From: a virus
Reading direction: 5' to 3' (one strand)
Virus record (IMG/VR): IMGVR_UViG_3300008261_000018
Location: 21,175-85,174 of that record
DNA length: 64,000 nt
A program made the translations under genes and the position numbers. Below, one piece after another: positions 22,490 through 30,879 of the stretch. Within the stretch, counting starts at the first letter, position 1. Every line of letters starts with the position of its first letter. The notes beneath the pieces were generated by a model, which was not told where the DNA came from, made no database searches, and saw only the letters and a list, made by a program, of their open reading frames with translations.

Positions 22490-23629
22490 TTACACCACCT
22501 TGTACTGAATAATGATCAGGCCGTCCCCACCGTCGCCGGCGTAATTGTCGTTGCCATAGCCACTCCCACCACCGCCGCCGGCGTTGCCGCCATGGCCACC
22601 ACTGCTGTAGTGGCACGCGCCGCCACCGCCAGCGAGAATCCCGCCGCTGCCGGCCACCAGGTATCCGCCGTTAGTGGATACAGCCCCAACCCCGCCGCCG
22701 CCGCCGCCCGGAGCACCGTTGGCGCCGTTGGCAAAGAAAAAGCCGGAGCTTTGATTGAATGCTCCGCCGCCGCCGCCGCCGCCACCGCCAAAGATGATCT
22801 CGTTAGGAGACAGGATCACTCCGCCTTCCCCGGGCTGAGCCGGACCAGCTACGTCGCCGCCATAGCTGACATAACCCAGATACGTCCTGGCCCCTTGGCC
22901 CCCGCCACCGAGAATGCCGGGGCCTCCCTGCCCAGCGCTGTAGTAACCCAAGTTCGAGGAGAAGCCTGGGCCAGCAGAGCCGCCGCCGCCGCAACCCATG
23001 TAATAGCCGTCACCGCCCTCGCCGCCGATGCCAGCACCACCACCAGCGCCGCGCGTGCTGAAGCCGTGCCCTCCGCGGTATCCGTCAGATAACCCGTACG
23101 GGGCAGGAGCAGATCCCCCGCCGCCGCCGCCAGCATTGGTCGACGCTGCGTTGTAGCCATCGCCCCCTGTTCCGCCCCGACGATTGATATCGCCGCCAAC
23201 GCCAAGTCCGCCAACGCCGTAAGTCGAACCGCTGCCCTGATTGGGAGTGCCATTACCGCCACTGTTACCACCAGTTGCTGAGCAGTGAGCGCCGAATGAG
23301 CTCGTGCCTCCTACCCCGTCAAAGGCGGTAGCACCAGTACCAATCACGAGAGTCTCAGTAGAGCCCAGTGCGCTGGTATTGATATATTTCAATGCCAGTC
23401 CGCCACCACCGCCGCCCTTCGCGTACGGCGCGGGTGCCCCTGAGTTCCCGTAGTCGCCAGCACCACCAGCTCCCCAGACGTGCACGAGAATACGGGTACC
23501 GATGAGCCCGGCAGGCTTCTCCCATGTATATGTTCCAGCAATATGGAAGATCTCGTACTGGTTAAATTCACCCGGCAAGCCGCCGCCACCGCCGCCACCG
23601 CCGCTGCTACCCGGAAATCTCCTTCCCAT
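22490..23629 (-). CDS. glycine-rich adhesin-like protein B1, 379 aa
   Basis: It starts MGRRFPGSSGGGGGGGGLPG, then FNQYEIFHIAGTYTWEKPAG and ILVHVWGAGGAGDYG, and then the same Gly-rich blocks as A1: GGDINRRGGTGGDGYN, GGGGGGSAPAPYGLSDGY. It ends GLIIIQYKVV. The B type differs from the A type by its N-terminal leader. Long poly-Gly stretches imply a tightly packed, non-globular tip domain. It is probably a receptor-binding tail protein. Confidence 0.78.
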   Translation of the reverse strand: MGRRFPGSSGGGGGGGGLPGEFNQYEIFHIAGTYTWEKPAGLIGTRILVHVWGAGGAGDYGNSGAPAPYAKGGGGGGLALKYINTSALGSTETLVIGTGATAFDGVGGTSSFGAHCSATGGNSGGNGTPNQGSGSTYGVGGLGVGGDINRRGGTGGDGYNAASTNAGGGGGGSAPAPYGLSDGYRGGHGFSTRGAGGGAGIGGEGGDGYYMGCGGGGSAGPGFSSNLGYYSAGQGGPGILGGGGQGARTYLGYVSYGGDVAGPAQPGEGGVILSPNEIIFGGGGGGGGGAFNQSSGFFFANGANGAPGGGGGGVGAVSTNGGYLVAGSGGILAGGGGACHYSSGGHGGNAGGGGGSGYGNDNYAGDGGDGLIIIQYKVV

Positions 23630-23738
23630 TGAAAACCAGTGTCAGTCTGAGTGGATCAGAGGAGATTCGCGGTTGCGCGAACCCACGCATCTATAGATAG
23701 GTTAGCGCCAACAATGGGCCGCTCAGTCGTGCAAATAA

Positions 23739-24875
23739 CTAGACCAGTCGTGCGTATTGAATGACGACCAGTCCATCCCCACCGCGACCAGGCTGGGTCG
23801 GATCTCCATTCATGTAATACCCCGCACTGCCTCCACCGCCTGCATTGCCGCCCTTCCCGGGGGAGGCGTAATCAGAGCAGCCGCCACCACCGCCAAGCAA
23901 GCCGCCATCGCCAGCGCAGCCATAAAAGCCCGTCGTCGTGTATTTCCCTGTGCCGCCGCCGCCGCCGCCTGGGCCTCCAGGGCTGCCGTTATGCATGGCA
24001 CGAGGGCTTGACGGCAAATCGTTGTACTGCCCTGCGGTGCCGCCGCCGCCGCCCAGATAGATCTCATTGGGTGAGAGCAGGAAATCACCCCCGGCCCTAC
24101 TTGGATTGCGGCCAGCGCTGCCGCCATAGGTGACGTAGCAGACGTAAGTGGTTCCAGAGCAGCTTCCTGGGCCGAACAATCCATTCCCCCCAGGTTCGGG
24201 TGTGTAGCTGCTTGAGCGGGAATACGAGACCGGCCCGCTACGCATGGAGCCACCACCGGACCCTCCGCTGTAGGACCCGCTTCTACCTATTCCACCTATG
24301 CCGCCACCGCCGCCACCGGCATAGGTGGAGCCGTTCCCACCATTGAAGCCGTCCCTGGCACCGTATGGGGCAGGTGCGCTACCGCCGCCGCCGCCGCCAG
24401 CGTTGTCGTAAGTCGAGTAATAACCCGTTCCGCCTTGTCCGCCTCGACGGTTGATATCTCCGCCGATACCTAGGCCACCTACTCCGTAATTTGCAATGCC
24501 ATTCGTCCCGCCATTACTGCCTGCATTCGATGTCGAACAGACGCCGCCGTTTCCCCCCGTAGCCGAACAATGCGAACCAAAGCTCGATGTACCGCCTGGG
24601 AGGTTCGAGCTGTAATCGTAGGCACCGACGGTGATTGTTTCTGTGCCGCCAAGACTGGCTGGGGTGATCAGCTTGACGGCTAAGCCACCACCACCACCAC
24701 CTCTCCAGTTGCTGTCACTGCCGCTGTAGTAATCATTCCCGCTCCCGCCTGCTCCCCAGACGTGCACCAGGATCGGCTTACCGCCGTCTAAATCAGTCGG
24801 TTTTGTCCAGGTGTAACTCCCAGACAATTGAAAGATCTCGACACAGTTGTATAGATACGACTTGAAGTTGGTCAT
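23739..24875 (-). CDS. glycine-rich adhesin-like protein A2, 378 aa
   Basis: This is the intact paralogue of A1. It has TNFKSYLYNCVEIFQLSGSY, ILVHVWGAGGSGNDYY, the Gly-rich blocks GGDINRRGGQGGTGYY and GGGGGGSAPAPYGARDG, and the C-terminal cap GLVVIQYARLV. Differences from A1 concentrate in short loops between Gly blocks, as expected of receptor contacts. A 109-bp gap separates it from B1, so the two A-B pairs may have separate promoters. Confidence 0.78.
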   Translation of the reverse strand: MTNFKSYLYNCVEIFQLSGSYTWTKPTDLDGGKPILVHVWGAGGSGNDYYSGSDSNWRGGGGGGLAVKLITPASLGGTETITVGAYDYSSNLPGGTSSFGSHCSATGGNGGVCSTSNAGSNGGTNGIANYGVGGLGIGGDINRRGGQGGTGYYSTYDNAGGGGGGSAPAPYGARDGFNGGNGSTYAGGGGGGIGGIGRSGSYSGGSGGGSMRSGPVSYSRSSSYTPEPGGNGLFGPGSCSGTTYVCYVTYGGSAGRNPSRAGGDFLLSPNEIYLGGGGGTAGQYNDLPSSPRAMHNGSPGGPGGGGGGTGKYTTTGFYGCAGDGGLLGGGGGCSDYASPGKGGNAGGGGSAGYYMNGDPTQPGRGGDGLVVIQYARLV

Positions 24876-24878
24876 GGC

Positions 24879-26012
24879 TCAACCCCCCTTCTTGTACTGA
24901 ATGATGATTAGGCCGTCGCCGCCAAAGCCCACGAACGAACTCCCGTAGCCGCTACCGCCGCCGCCGCCGCCGTTGCCGCCGTTGCCGCCATAGCAGTAGT
25001 GAGCTGCACCGCCTCCACCGCCCAGCATGCCTCCACTGCCAGCGCGACCGTAAAAGGATTCTGATGATTGAACCCCCAAGCCGCCGCCGCCAGCGCCAGG
25101 GCCGCCATTGCCACCGTCTTGCATGATGCCGACGGTGCTTTGGGTGTAACAAACGCCACCTCCACCACCACCTCCGCCGAAGACGATCAGATTTGGTTCA
25201 AGGATCATTCGGCCGCCACCATTTTGCGCAAAGTCACCAACGTCATGTGAGTAACTTGCGTACGCCATGTATGCAGTCGCTGCGATTCCGCCGGCGCCGA
25301 GAATGCCTGTACCGCCGTTGCCTGGTTGTCTGTACGAGCTTGTTCCAAATGCTCCTGGGCCCGCACTCCCGCCGCCGCCACCACCAGCGGTAATTCCCTC
25401 GCCTCCTTTGCCACCTATTCCACCACCACCACCACCACCGCGCGTGCTGTAGCCATCCCCGCCACGGAATCCATTTCTGTATCCATAGGGAGCAGGGGCA
25501 GATCCGCCACCACCACCGCTGCCGTTAGTAGACGAGCCGGTGATGCCATCCCCTCCTTGGCCGCCCCGGCGGTTGATGTCACCGCCAATGCCCATACCGC
25601 CGACGCCGTATAAGGATGCGCTCCCCTGATTTACCGCGTTATTGCCACCACTGTTCCCACCCGTAGCGGAACAGTGTGCGCCGAAGGACGAGCTGCCACC
25701 AGTGCCGACATGAGAGGTCGAGCCTGCGCCCACCGTAATGGCGACAGTGCTGGCTAACGAGCCAATCGGGATTGACTTGAATGCTAAGCCTCCACCGCCT
25801 CCTCCTTGCCCTACGGTATAACCGGATCCGCCGTAATCACCGCAGCCTCCGGCGCCCCAGACGTGCACGAGAATACGGGTCCCACTGATATCGCTGGGGA
25901 CGGTCCACGTGAATGTTCCGCTTTCTCGATACATCAAGTAAGCGTTAAATTCGCCGAACGAACCGCCACCACCGCTGCTGGCGTTTCCTGTTCCTGGAAA
26001 CCGTCGTCCCAC
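24879..26012 (-). CDS. glycine-rich adhesin-like protein B2, 377 aa
   Basis: The paralogue of B1: GRRFPGTGNASSGGGGSFGE, FTWTVPSDISGTRILVHVWG, GGDINRRGGQGGDGITG, GGGGGSAPAPYGYRNGF, and the terminal GLIIIQYKKGG. It lies 3 nt from A2 and 7 nt from the next gene upstream. With A1, B1 and A2 it completes an A-B-A-B tandem arrangement. Function is inferred from composition and position at the distal end of the tail genes. Confidence 0.78.
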   Translation of the reverse strand: MGRRFPGTGNASSGGGGSFGEFNAYLMYRESGTFTWTVPSDISGTRILVHVWGAGGCGDYGGSGYTVGQGGGGGGLAFKSIPIGSLASTVAITVGAGSTSHVGTGGSSSFGAHCSATGGNSGGNNAVNQGSASLYGVGGMGIGGDINRRGGQGGDGITGSSTNGSGGGGGSAPAPYGYRNGFRGGDGYSTRGGGGGGGIGGKGGEGITAGGGGGGSAGPGAFGTSSYRQPGNGGTGILGAGGIAATAYMAYASYSHDVGDFAQNGGGRMILEPNLIVFGGGGGGGGVCYTQSTVGIMQDGGNGGPGAGGGGLGVQSSESFYGRAGSGGMLGGGGGAAHYCYGGNGGNGGGGGGSGYGSSFVGFGGDGLIIIQYKKGG

Positions 26013-26019
26013 GTTCTCC

Positions 26020-26457
26020 TTAGCGACTTTCCGTGATCTTCTGAACTGAAGCTTCGCTCAGTACGCCTGCTGTTTTCAGTCTCTCCAGCAGAGCAATATC
26101 ATCCTGATTGTCCAAGTCAAGATGACCTAGAGCCTCCAGCATCGCCAAAAAGTCCCGCAGCTCTGCGTCCTCGCCTGACAGATCAGTCAGAGCAATGCGC
26201 TCGCCACGAGTCAACGCGCTCATGAACTCCGCCTTTGAAACCAGGCGCTTCTCCACAGGCGCGGCAGGCGCGGGCAGCTCTGCCGGGGCAGGCGCTTTCT
26301 TGAGCTTCCCGTCTTCTACCGTGTCACCCGGCTCGGCACCTTCTGGAGCTTCCTGGAATTCTTTAGCGATATCAGGATGGAAGCACTGAGCAATATCCTC
26401 GCAGCAGCAGACCTCGAGCACCAGGCCTGTTTCACTCAACCGTGCAAAGTGTGCCAT
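26020..26457 (-). CDS. hypothetical tail-associated protein, 145 aa
   Basis: The first residues, MAHFARLSETGLVLEV, have the form M-A-H-F-A-x-L/I seen at the start of many phage tail-fibre-associated proteins. A Pro/Ala linker (KKAPAPAELPAPAAP) leads to an acidic helical C-terminus. Two adjacent Cys residues (EVCCCED) are unusual. It sits directly before the adhesin genes, so a fibre chaperone or connector is plausible. Confidence 0.55.
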   Translation of the reverse strand: MAHFARLSETGLVLEVCCCEDIAQCFHPDIAKEFQEAPEGAEPGDTVEDGKLKKAPAPAELPAPAAPVEKRLVSKAEFMSALTRGERIALTDLSGEDAELRDFLAMLEALGHLDLDNQDDIALLERLKTAGVLSEASVQKITESR

Positions 26458-26464
26458 GGCTTAA

Positions 26465-26800
26465 TCAGGACTCGAGACCGTATGCAACGAAGGAAATGTT
26501 TCCACTTCCGGAACCAACAAACATCCGCGCTCCAGTTTCAAGCGTGATGCCTGTGCGCTCGTATGCGCTCTTGGAAGACAGCGAATAGTCGTATTCGATG
26601 TAGTACGAATCGGCGATGGCGCCGCTGCTGGCGGTCACCGATGCAGGGACAACCGCAATTCGCACAGTATCAGCTGCGCTGCCCTGATTGCAGATCGACA
26701 GAATCAGCGTGGTTGTTGCTGTTGCCGTGACAATCGGGGTGCTGGCGTAAGTCGGCGCACCACCGCTTGGCTTGACGGCTCCCTTGACTCCCGAGGCCAT
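26465..26800 (-). CDS. small beta-sandwich tail protein, 111 aa
   Basis: The protein is rich in Thr, Ser, Ala and Gly with alternating strands (TPIVTATATTTLILSICNQG, TVRIAVVPASV, GNISFVAYGLES). A similar S-I-C-N-Q-G and A-G-A-R-M-F-V pattern recurs in short phage tail or decoration proteins. Its ATG follows a TTCTATACTT sequence about 45 nt upstream on its own strand, which may be a -10 element. Confidence 0.6.
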   Translation of the reverse strand: MASGVKGAVKPSGGAPTYASTPIVTATATTTLILSICNQGSAADTVRIAVVPASVTASSGAIADSYYIEYDYSLSSKSAYERTGITLETGARMFVGSGSGNISFVAYGLES

Positions 26801-26864
26801 GTGAAATCAGCGATCAATCGGGCAGTGTGACTGCCACTTCTCTCAAGTATAGAAGCTGCTGACT

Positions 26865-27023
26865 CTATTCGTTCTCGGTTTCAACCCAACGCCTTAATTC
26901 CTCCTTTTCTTCCAAACGCGCCCGACCCTGCTTTTGTCCTGAGCCCGATTCCGGCGCACGAACACGACCGGCCGTGCCCGGAGCGCCGGGGCCCTTCTTG
27001 GGCGCAGCCTTGCGGAAAATCAA
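26865..27023 (-). CDS. small basic protein, 52 aa
   Basis: A TTG that overlaps the upstream TGA (TTGA) opens a Lys/Arg/Gly/Pro-rich sequence: FRKAAPKKGPGAPGTAGRVR, then GSGQKQGRARLEEKEELRRW, ending VETENE. Another frame covers the same region but reads worse. The coupled start and the helical acidic-basic end suggest a real protein. It may bind nucleic acid or scaffold a tail part. Unknown family. Confidence 0.5.
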   Translation of the reverse strand: MIFRKAAPKKGPGAPGTAGRVRAPESGSGQKQGRARLEEKEELRRWVETENE

Positions 27024-27748
27024 GTGCAGTTGGCGTAGAAGAACGCCAATTGACGATCCGCAATCGATGTCGTGTACGTACCAGAGACTAGAAGCTGCCA
27101 GTTGACGACCTCTCCGGGATCCGCAATATTGCCGGCACTGGCCGTGTGATCCGTCAAGCAGAGATACAGATCCAGGTTCGGAGCGACCCCACTGGTTGCC
27201 AGGTCGCCCTTGAAGTAGGCGGTGCCATTGACATAAGCGCCTCGGCTCTGGCTGCCGGAGGCGTACCGCTGCCAGTAGCTGCTGCTCAGGAAATCGGCAA
27301 TAAAGCTAGCGCTAGCGGTGTGATTCACCAGGCAGCGATAGCTCTGCCCCAGATGCACTACAACATCGTCGACTTTATAGGCCGTCGTCGCGGCCCAGGC
27401 GCCCCGCGGGTTGTATGCCTGAGCGAAGACCTCCCAGTAGCTTGCATTGGGCGGCTCGTTGTTCGTGCTGGCAGCCGTGTTGCGATAGTACGTACCGCCG
27501 TGTTTCACCAGGTCGTTCGGCAGATACGCCGTTGCCGAACTCCAAGCACCACGCGGATTAAGGCCGCTAACCATTCGCGACCAGTAAGTCGCGTTGGTCG
27601 GAGCATTCCCGATGGTCGCTAATGCATTGACATAGCAAAAGACGTCACCGCCATAGACGACAACGTCGTTGTATTCGTACTGCGTCGAGGAGACGTACGC
27701 GCCGCGGTACTGGAACCGCAGTTTGCCGAGATCAATAACGGTGCTCAT
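27020..27748 (-). CDS. tail protein with four carbohydrate-binding-like repeats, 242 aa
   Basis: Four imperfect repeats of about 45 residues follow one another. Each opens with R-G-A-(Y/W) and contains a Y-x-x-(N/D)-D-(V/L)-V box followed by a Y-x-C/N strand and a final Y-W. Examples are RGAYVSSTQYEYNDVVVYG, RGAWSSATAYLPNDLVKHGG and RGAWAATTAYKVDDVVVHLG. This is the chitin-binding CBM5/12-like layout found in phage tail fibres. The likely role is binding host surface polysaccharide. It overlaps both neighbours by 4 nt. Confidence 0.8.
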   Translation of the reverse strand: MSTVIDLGKLRFQYRGAYVSSTQYEYNDVVVYGGDVFCYVNALATIGNAPTNATYWSRMVSGLNPRGAWSSATAYLPNDLVKHGGTYYRNTAASTNNEPPNASYWEVFAQAYNPRGAWAATTAYKVDDVVVHLGQSYRCLVNHTASASFIADFLSSSYWQRYASGSQSRGAYVNGTAYFKGDLATSGVAPNLDLYLCLTDHTASAGNIADPGEVVNWQLLVSGTYTTSIADRQLAFFYANCT

Positions 27749-28011
27749 ACGATCTCAACCTGCAGATGCCCGGGGTACAAAGTCGACCAGCTGAATCGAA
27801 GGAGTTTGTCAGACCACACCAGCTGAGCGTAGTCCTCAGTGTTGATTATAGAGTCGTCTCCTAGCTTCACAAAGCTGCCATCGTCGTGACGCACGACGTC
27901 GAGTGCCCCGCTCGCGATGTCGAAATCAAACCCATAGGCCACCTTGCCGCTGGGCTCCGGAAATTCCAGGATCCCAGGGGCTATAACCTCTCTGACCAGT
28001 TGCACAGACAT
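27745..28011 (-). CDS. hypothetical tail protein, 88 aa
   Basis: A small beta-rich protein (VAYGFDFDIASGALDVVRHDDG, then LVWSDKLLRFSWS and GHLQVEIV) coupled to its neighbours by a 4-nt overlap and a 2-nt gap. No family is recognised. The position within the fibre operon suggests a tail-tip or fibre connector. Confidence 0.6.
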   Translation of the reverse strand: MSVQLVREVIAPGILEFPEPSGKVAYGFDFDIASGALDVVRHDDGSFVKLGDDSIINTEDYAQLVWSDKLLRFSWSTLYPGHLQVEIV

Positions 28012-28013
28012 GG

Positions 28014-28361
28014 TTAGACGTCCTCATACACCGAAACGACAACCGTAAAGCTGGGTGCACCCGTAGAGACTTCGGGGCCATCAGCCTTGACGAGATCATT
28101 AGCCAGAAGCACCATCTTCTCTGGACCACTTAGCTTCTGCGCCTGACCAGGAGGAACCCGAAGATCCTTGGCGATGTACAGCAGCGTCCCTCCAGAATCG
28201 ATCCAGACGCTGATCGGTAAATCAAACGCCGTCGTATTGACCACGGTCAAGCCAGTAATCACCGACTTCTTCGCGGCCGGCACCGTGTACAGGGTTACCG
28301 GTACTGGGCTGGTTACAGAGCTGCCAACAGAGGCGGAGGCTCCTCTGGTAAAAAAAGCCAT
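28014..28361 (-). CDS. hypothetical tail protein, 115 aa (beta-sandwich)
   Basis: VPVTLYTVPAAKKSVITGLTV and FDLPISVWIDSGGTLLYIAK form a beta-sandwich pattern that I have seen in short phage tail-tip proteins, including a T-V-P-A-x-K-x-x-V-I strand and a G-x-x-x-Y-I-A-K turn. It abuts the next gene upstream at base 28361. The exact role is unknown. Confidence 0.6.
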   Translation of the reverse strand: MAFFTRGASASVGSSVTSPVPVTLYTVPAAKKSVITGLTVVNTTAFDLPISVWIDSGGTLLYIAKDLRVPPGQAQKLSGPEKMVLLANDLVKADGPEVSTGAPSFTVVVSVYEDV

Positions 28362-28858
28362 TATCCAAATGCCAGGATGTCAGCGATCGAGAGCTGTGAG
28401 CCCATCGGGAGCCAACTGTTGGTTGTGCCTCCGATATACATGCTAAACGTCCCAGTCAAGGGCCTGTACCACATATCACCCTGCTCGATGCCAACCGTCG
28501 GCTGCGTATTGTCGACAAATAATTGCGTTTGGCATGGCACCCAGGACGTGGTTGCGGCCAAGTAAATCTTGAGATATCCCTCTGTTGTGTCGTACCACAG
28601 CAGGCCATTCGTCGCGGGCGACGGCGCTGTTGCAGAGACTCCGACAGTGGAGCTTCCTGTGCCGCCGACAACCACTACCCAGGTAGTACCGTCGAAGACG
28701 CGCAGGCCATTAACCGACGTATTGAACCATAGGTCGCCCTCGACAGGAGTCAGTGGCGCCGTTGCCGATCGGATAACATTTGCGGAGTGGATTATTCGGT
28801 CGCTTTCTGGCAGCTCCTGGGGGATGCCATTGACCAGAACAATTGGATAACGCTGCAT
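28361..28858 (-). CDS. tail fibre-like protein with repeated W boxes, 165 aa
   Basis: Three repeats share the pattern P-x-x-G-x-(L/M)-W-(F/Y)-(N/D/R)-T...G-x-(L/F)-x-(V/I/M)-(F/Y)...W-(V/L). Examples are PVEGDLWFNTSVNGLRVFDG, NGLLWYDTTEGYLKIYL and QGDMWYRPLTGTFSMYIGG. This repeat is common in phage fibres and tail proteins (a small beta-hairpin unit). Both ends touch neighbours by one base. Confidence 0.7.
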   Translation of the reverse strand: MQRYPIVLVNGIPQELPESDRIIHSANVIRSATAPLTPVEGDLWFNTSVNGLRVFDGTTWVVVVGGTGSSTVGVSATAPSPATNGLLWYDTTEGYLKIYLAATTSWVPCQTQLFVDNTQPTVGIEQGDMWYRPLTGTFSMYIGGTTNSWLPMGSQLSIADILAFG

Positions 28859-29421
28859 TAACTCAGAAGCAACGGGGTTTCGGTCTGCACGTCTAGCGAC
28901 ACTGCGGACAAGGCCTGGCCAACTCGTGTCAAATACACGCCGCCACCAATTGGCGGCGTGGGACTCACGGCTCCGGCGGTTGTTAAGTAGTACTCCTGGC
29001 CAGTACTCAGTCCGGTGAAACCATCAACACGCCCCCTCGCGATTACCGTCACGCTGGCACCTGCTATCACGCCCTCCCGGCAGAAGCCCAGTACATTTGC
29101 TTGCTGGAACGACCCCGTATTGCGTGCGCGGTAGACGAATCCATCCCCGGCTAGGTACACCGCGTCGCAGGCATTTAGGGCTTCGCCTGCATTCATAGGC
29201 AGGCGGACTGACAGGCCAGATCCGCCGGATCCGCCGCCTAGAGCCCCTTGCAGGTCAATCAGCGCTTGAATGATCCCGGCCGTATTACTTGGGTATGACG
29301 TCACGGTTCCTCCAGCGGCCACAATGCAGGCCGTGATTGCCGCAATAATCCCTGCGGTATTCTCCGCGTATCGACCCTGGAATAAGGGTGTAACAGACGG
29401 ATTAAGAGGCTCTGTTGTCAC
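28858..29421 (-). CDS. hypothetical tail fibre protein, 187 aa
   Basis: Two similar helical units, AGIIAAITACIVAAGGTVTSYPSN split here and AGIIQALIDLQGALGG, begin with (N/E)-T-A-G-I-I. They are followed by a beta-rich half (MNAGEALNACDAVYLAGDGFVYRA, GRVDGFTGLSTGQEYYLTT) resembling the D2-type domains of fibre proteins. It is coupled to the downstream fibre gene. Confidence 0.6.
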   Translation of the reverse strand: MTTEPLNPSVTPLFQGRYAENTAGIIAAITACIVAAGGTVTSYPSNTAGIIQALIDLQGALGGGSGGSGLSVRLPMNAGEALNACDAVYLAGDGFVYRARNTGSFQQANVLGFCREGVIAGASVTVIARGRVDGFTGLSTGQEYYLTTAGAVSPTPPIGGGVYLTRVGQALSAVSLDVQTETPLLLS

Positions 29422-29460
29422 GGCCGATAGCTGCCTCCACCCTGAATTCTAAACAGCGCA

Positions 29461-30879
29461 TCAAGCAACAATTACCGGCGCCCCCGTGCTGCCGGGTTCT
29501 ACGACCTGAATAAATGGATACGTTGCCGCTCCGATGATCACGTCTGATTCAAACCGAGCTGTTGAGGCGTTGTAGATCCGCAGCTGCTGCGTACCGCGCT
29601 GTAGCCACCAATCGTTCTGCCGGCACCAAATCGCCAACGGTTCGGTTCCGTCATTCCACAGCATTGGGCGAGGATCAGACCTGATCGCGTCACGTACGTC
29701 GGAGCCTGGAAACAATTCAAGGCCGACAACCTCAGCCAGCGACATCGCGTAACGGTCGTAGTTCATCTGCCGCAACGCGAAGTATTCGTTGGCGATCTGC
29801 GCGCTATATCGCCCCTCCGACGCCCCGGCCAACTCGAGGATGTCTCGTTCTTCCTGCGTCGGATAATCCGATGGCTCGTACCACGGAATCCCGCAAGACC
29901 AGCGCAGTGCATGCATGTGCTTGCACTCACGGCGTTGGTCAATCCGGAACGGCAGGGTCCGCCATTGGCGGTAGTACCCCGCGCCCTGCCTCTCCCATGG
30001 CGCCCGCACCGTGCGGTTTGCATTCGGCAGCGGGAACTCGCGCATCGAGGCGGTCGCACCCGCCTCTTCCGGGTATTCCAGGTTGGCAAGCGCTCCGCCT
30101 AGGTGATCCGGGCAGCAGCAGAACATCTTGAATGAGGAGCACAAGTGGCGGCCACTCGCCGTGTTCCAACTCAACGGAGCGTTTGGGTCGTATCCCAGAG
30201 CCTGCCAGTACACCCTCCCATTACGCTCAATACGCCCTTGCGGCTTGGATAGATCAAAGACCAACGTCATTGATCCGGGATTTGCCGCGATGAGTGTCAG
30301 AGCAATGCTCCCGACAGGGCGAGGAATCAAGTCATCCGGATAACTGGGGCCAGAAGCACTGTCCTCGAACTGGTCTCCTATGAACACCGAGAAGATCCCG
30401 ACCTGAGCAGGCGTCAGGACACCTGTCACGTCATACGTCAACGTGTGGTTATTCGGATCGGGATCCGATGTATTCAGCGATATCGCAGCAGCAGCAAGCG
30501 GTTGCGGAAACATAATGCTCCCGCGGGTCCTCATCGCCGCATACCAAGCTCTCTCCGGACTGGTGCCGCTAGGGAAGACCGTGACAATGTCCTTCGACGT
30601 GCCGTCAACAGCCCCGGTAACGAACCTGGCCAGGCTGTAAATCTGATAATCCGCCCAGCTTCGCCCGTTACCGAAGTAGTACTCTTGCCCCAGTTTCCAG
30701 CGTCTGTAATCAGACTCTCGGTTGTATGCCTCGATCACGGACGGGAACGTGACCGAGCCGTATTCGCCCAGTCCGTTGCCTTTCGACGGATAGACACCGT
30801 TCGCCGTCTTGCGCATTGGCTTGGACACTGGGCTCAATCCGAAGCCCTGATCCATTCGCGCGCCCAGGCGTTTAGGCAT
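29461..30879 (-). CDS. hypothetical virion protein with Cys/His cluster, 472 aa
   Basis: A beta-rich protein with a Cys/His cluster in its middle: SSFKMFCCCPDHLGGALANL (about 268-287) and RRECKHMHALRWSCGIPWYE (about 333-352). The spacing C-C-C-x-x-H ... C-x-H-x-H ... C could bind a metal. The Pro/Trp/Tyr-rich style suggests a structural tail or neck part. It abuts the coiled-coil gene upstream at 30879. I do not recognise the family. Confidence 0.6.
   Translation of the reverse strand: MPKRLGARMDQGFGLSPVSKPMRKTANGVYPSKGNGLGEYGSVTFPSVIEAYNRESDYRRWKLGQEYYFGNGRSWADYQIYSLARFVTGAVDGTSKDIVTVFPSGTSPERAWYAAMRTRGSIMFPQPLAAAAISLNTSDPDPNNHTLTYDVTGVLTPAQVGIFSVFIGDQFEDSASGPSYPDDLIPRPVGSIALTLIAANPGSMTLVFDLSKPQGRIERNGRVYWQALGYDPNAPLSWNTASGRHLCSSFKMFCCCPDHLGGALANLEYPEEAGATASMREFPLPNANRTVRAPWERQGAGYYRQWRTLPFRIDQRRECKHMHALRWSCGIPWYEPSDYPTQEERDILELAGASEGRYSAQIANEYFALRQMNYDRYAMSLAEVVGLELFPGSDVRDAIRSDPRPMLWNDGTEPLAIWCRQNDWWLQRGTQQLRIYNASTARFESDVIIGAATYPFIQVVEPGSTGAPVIVA

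Noticed and set aside
22803-23271. Ala- and Arg-rich ORFs antisense or in other frames of the glycine-rich genes
   Set aside because: GGC/GCC repeats open all frames, and only the minus-strand Gly frame has the conserved N- and C-terminal caps.
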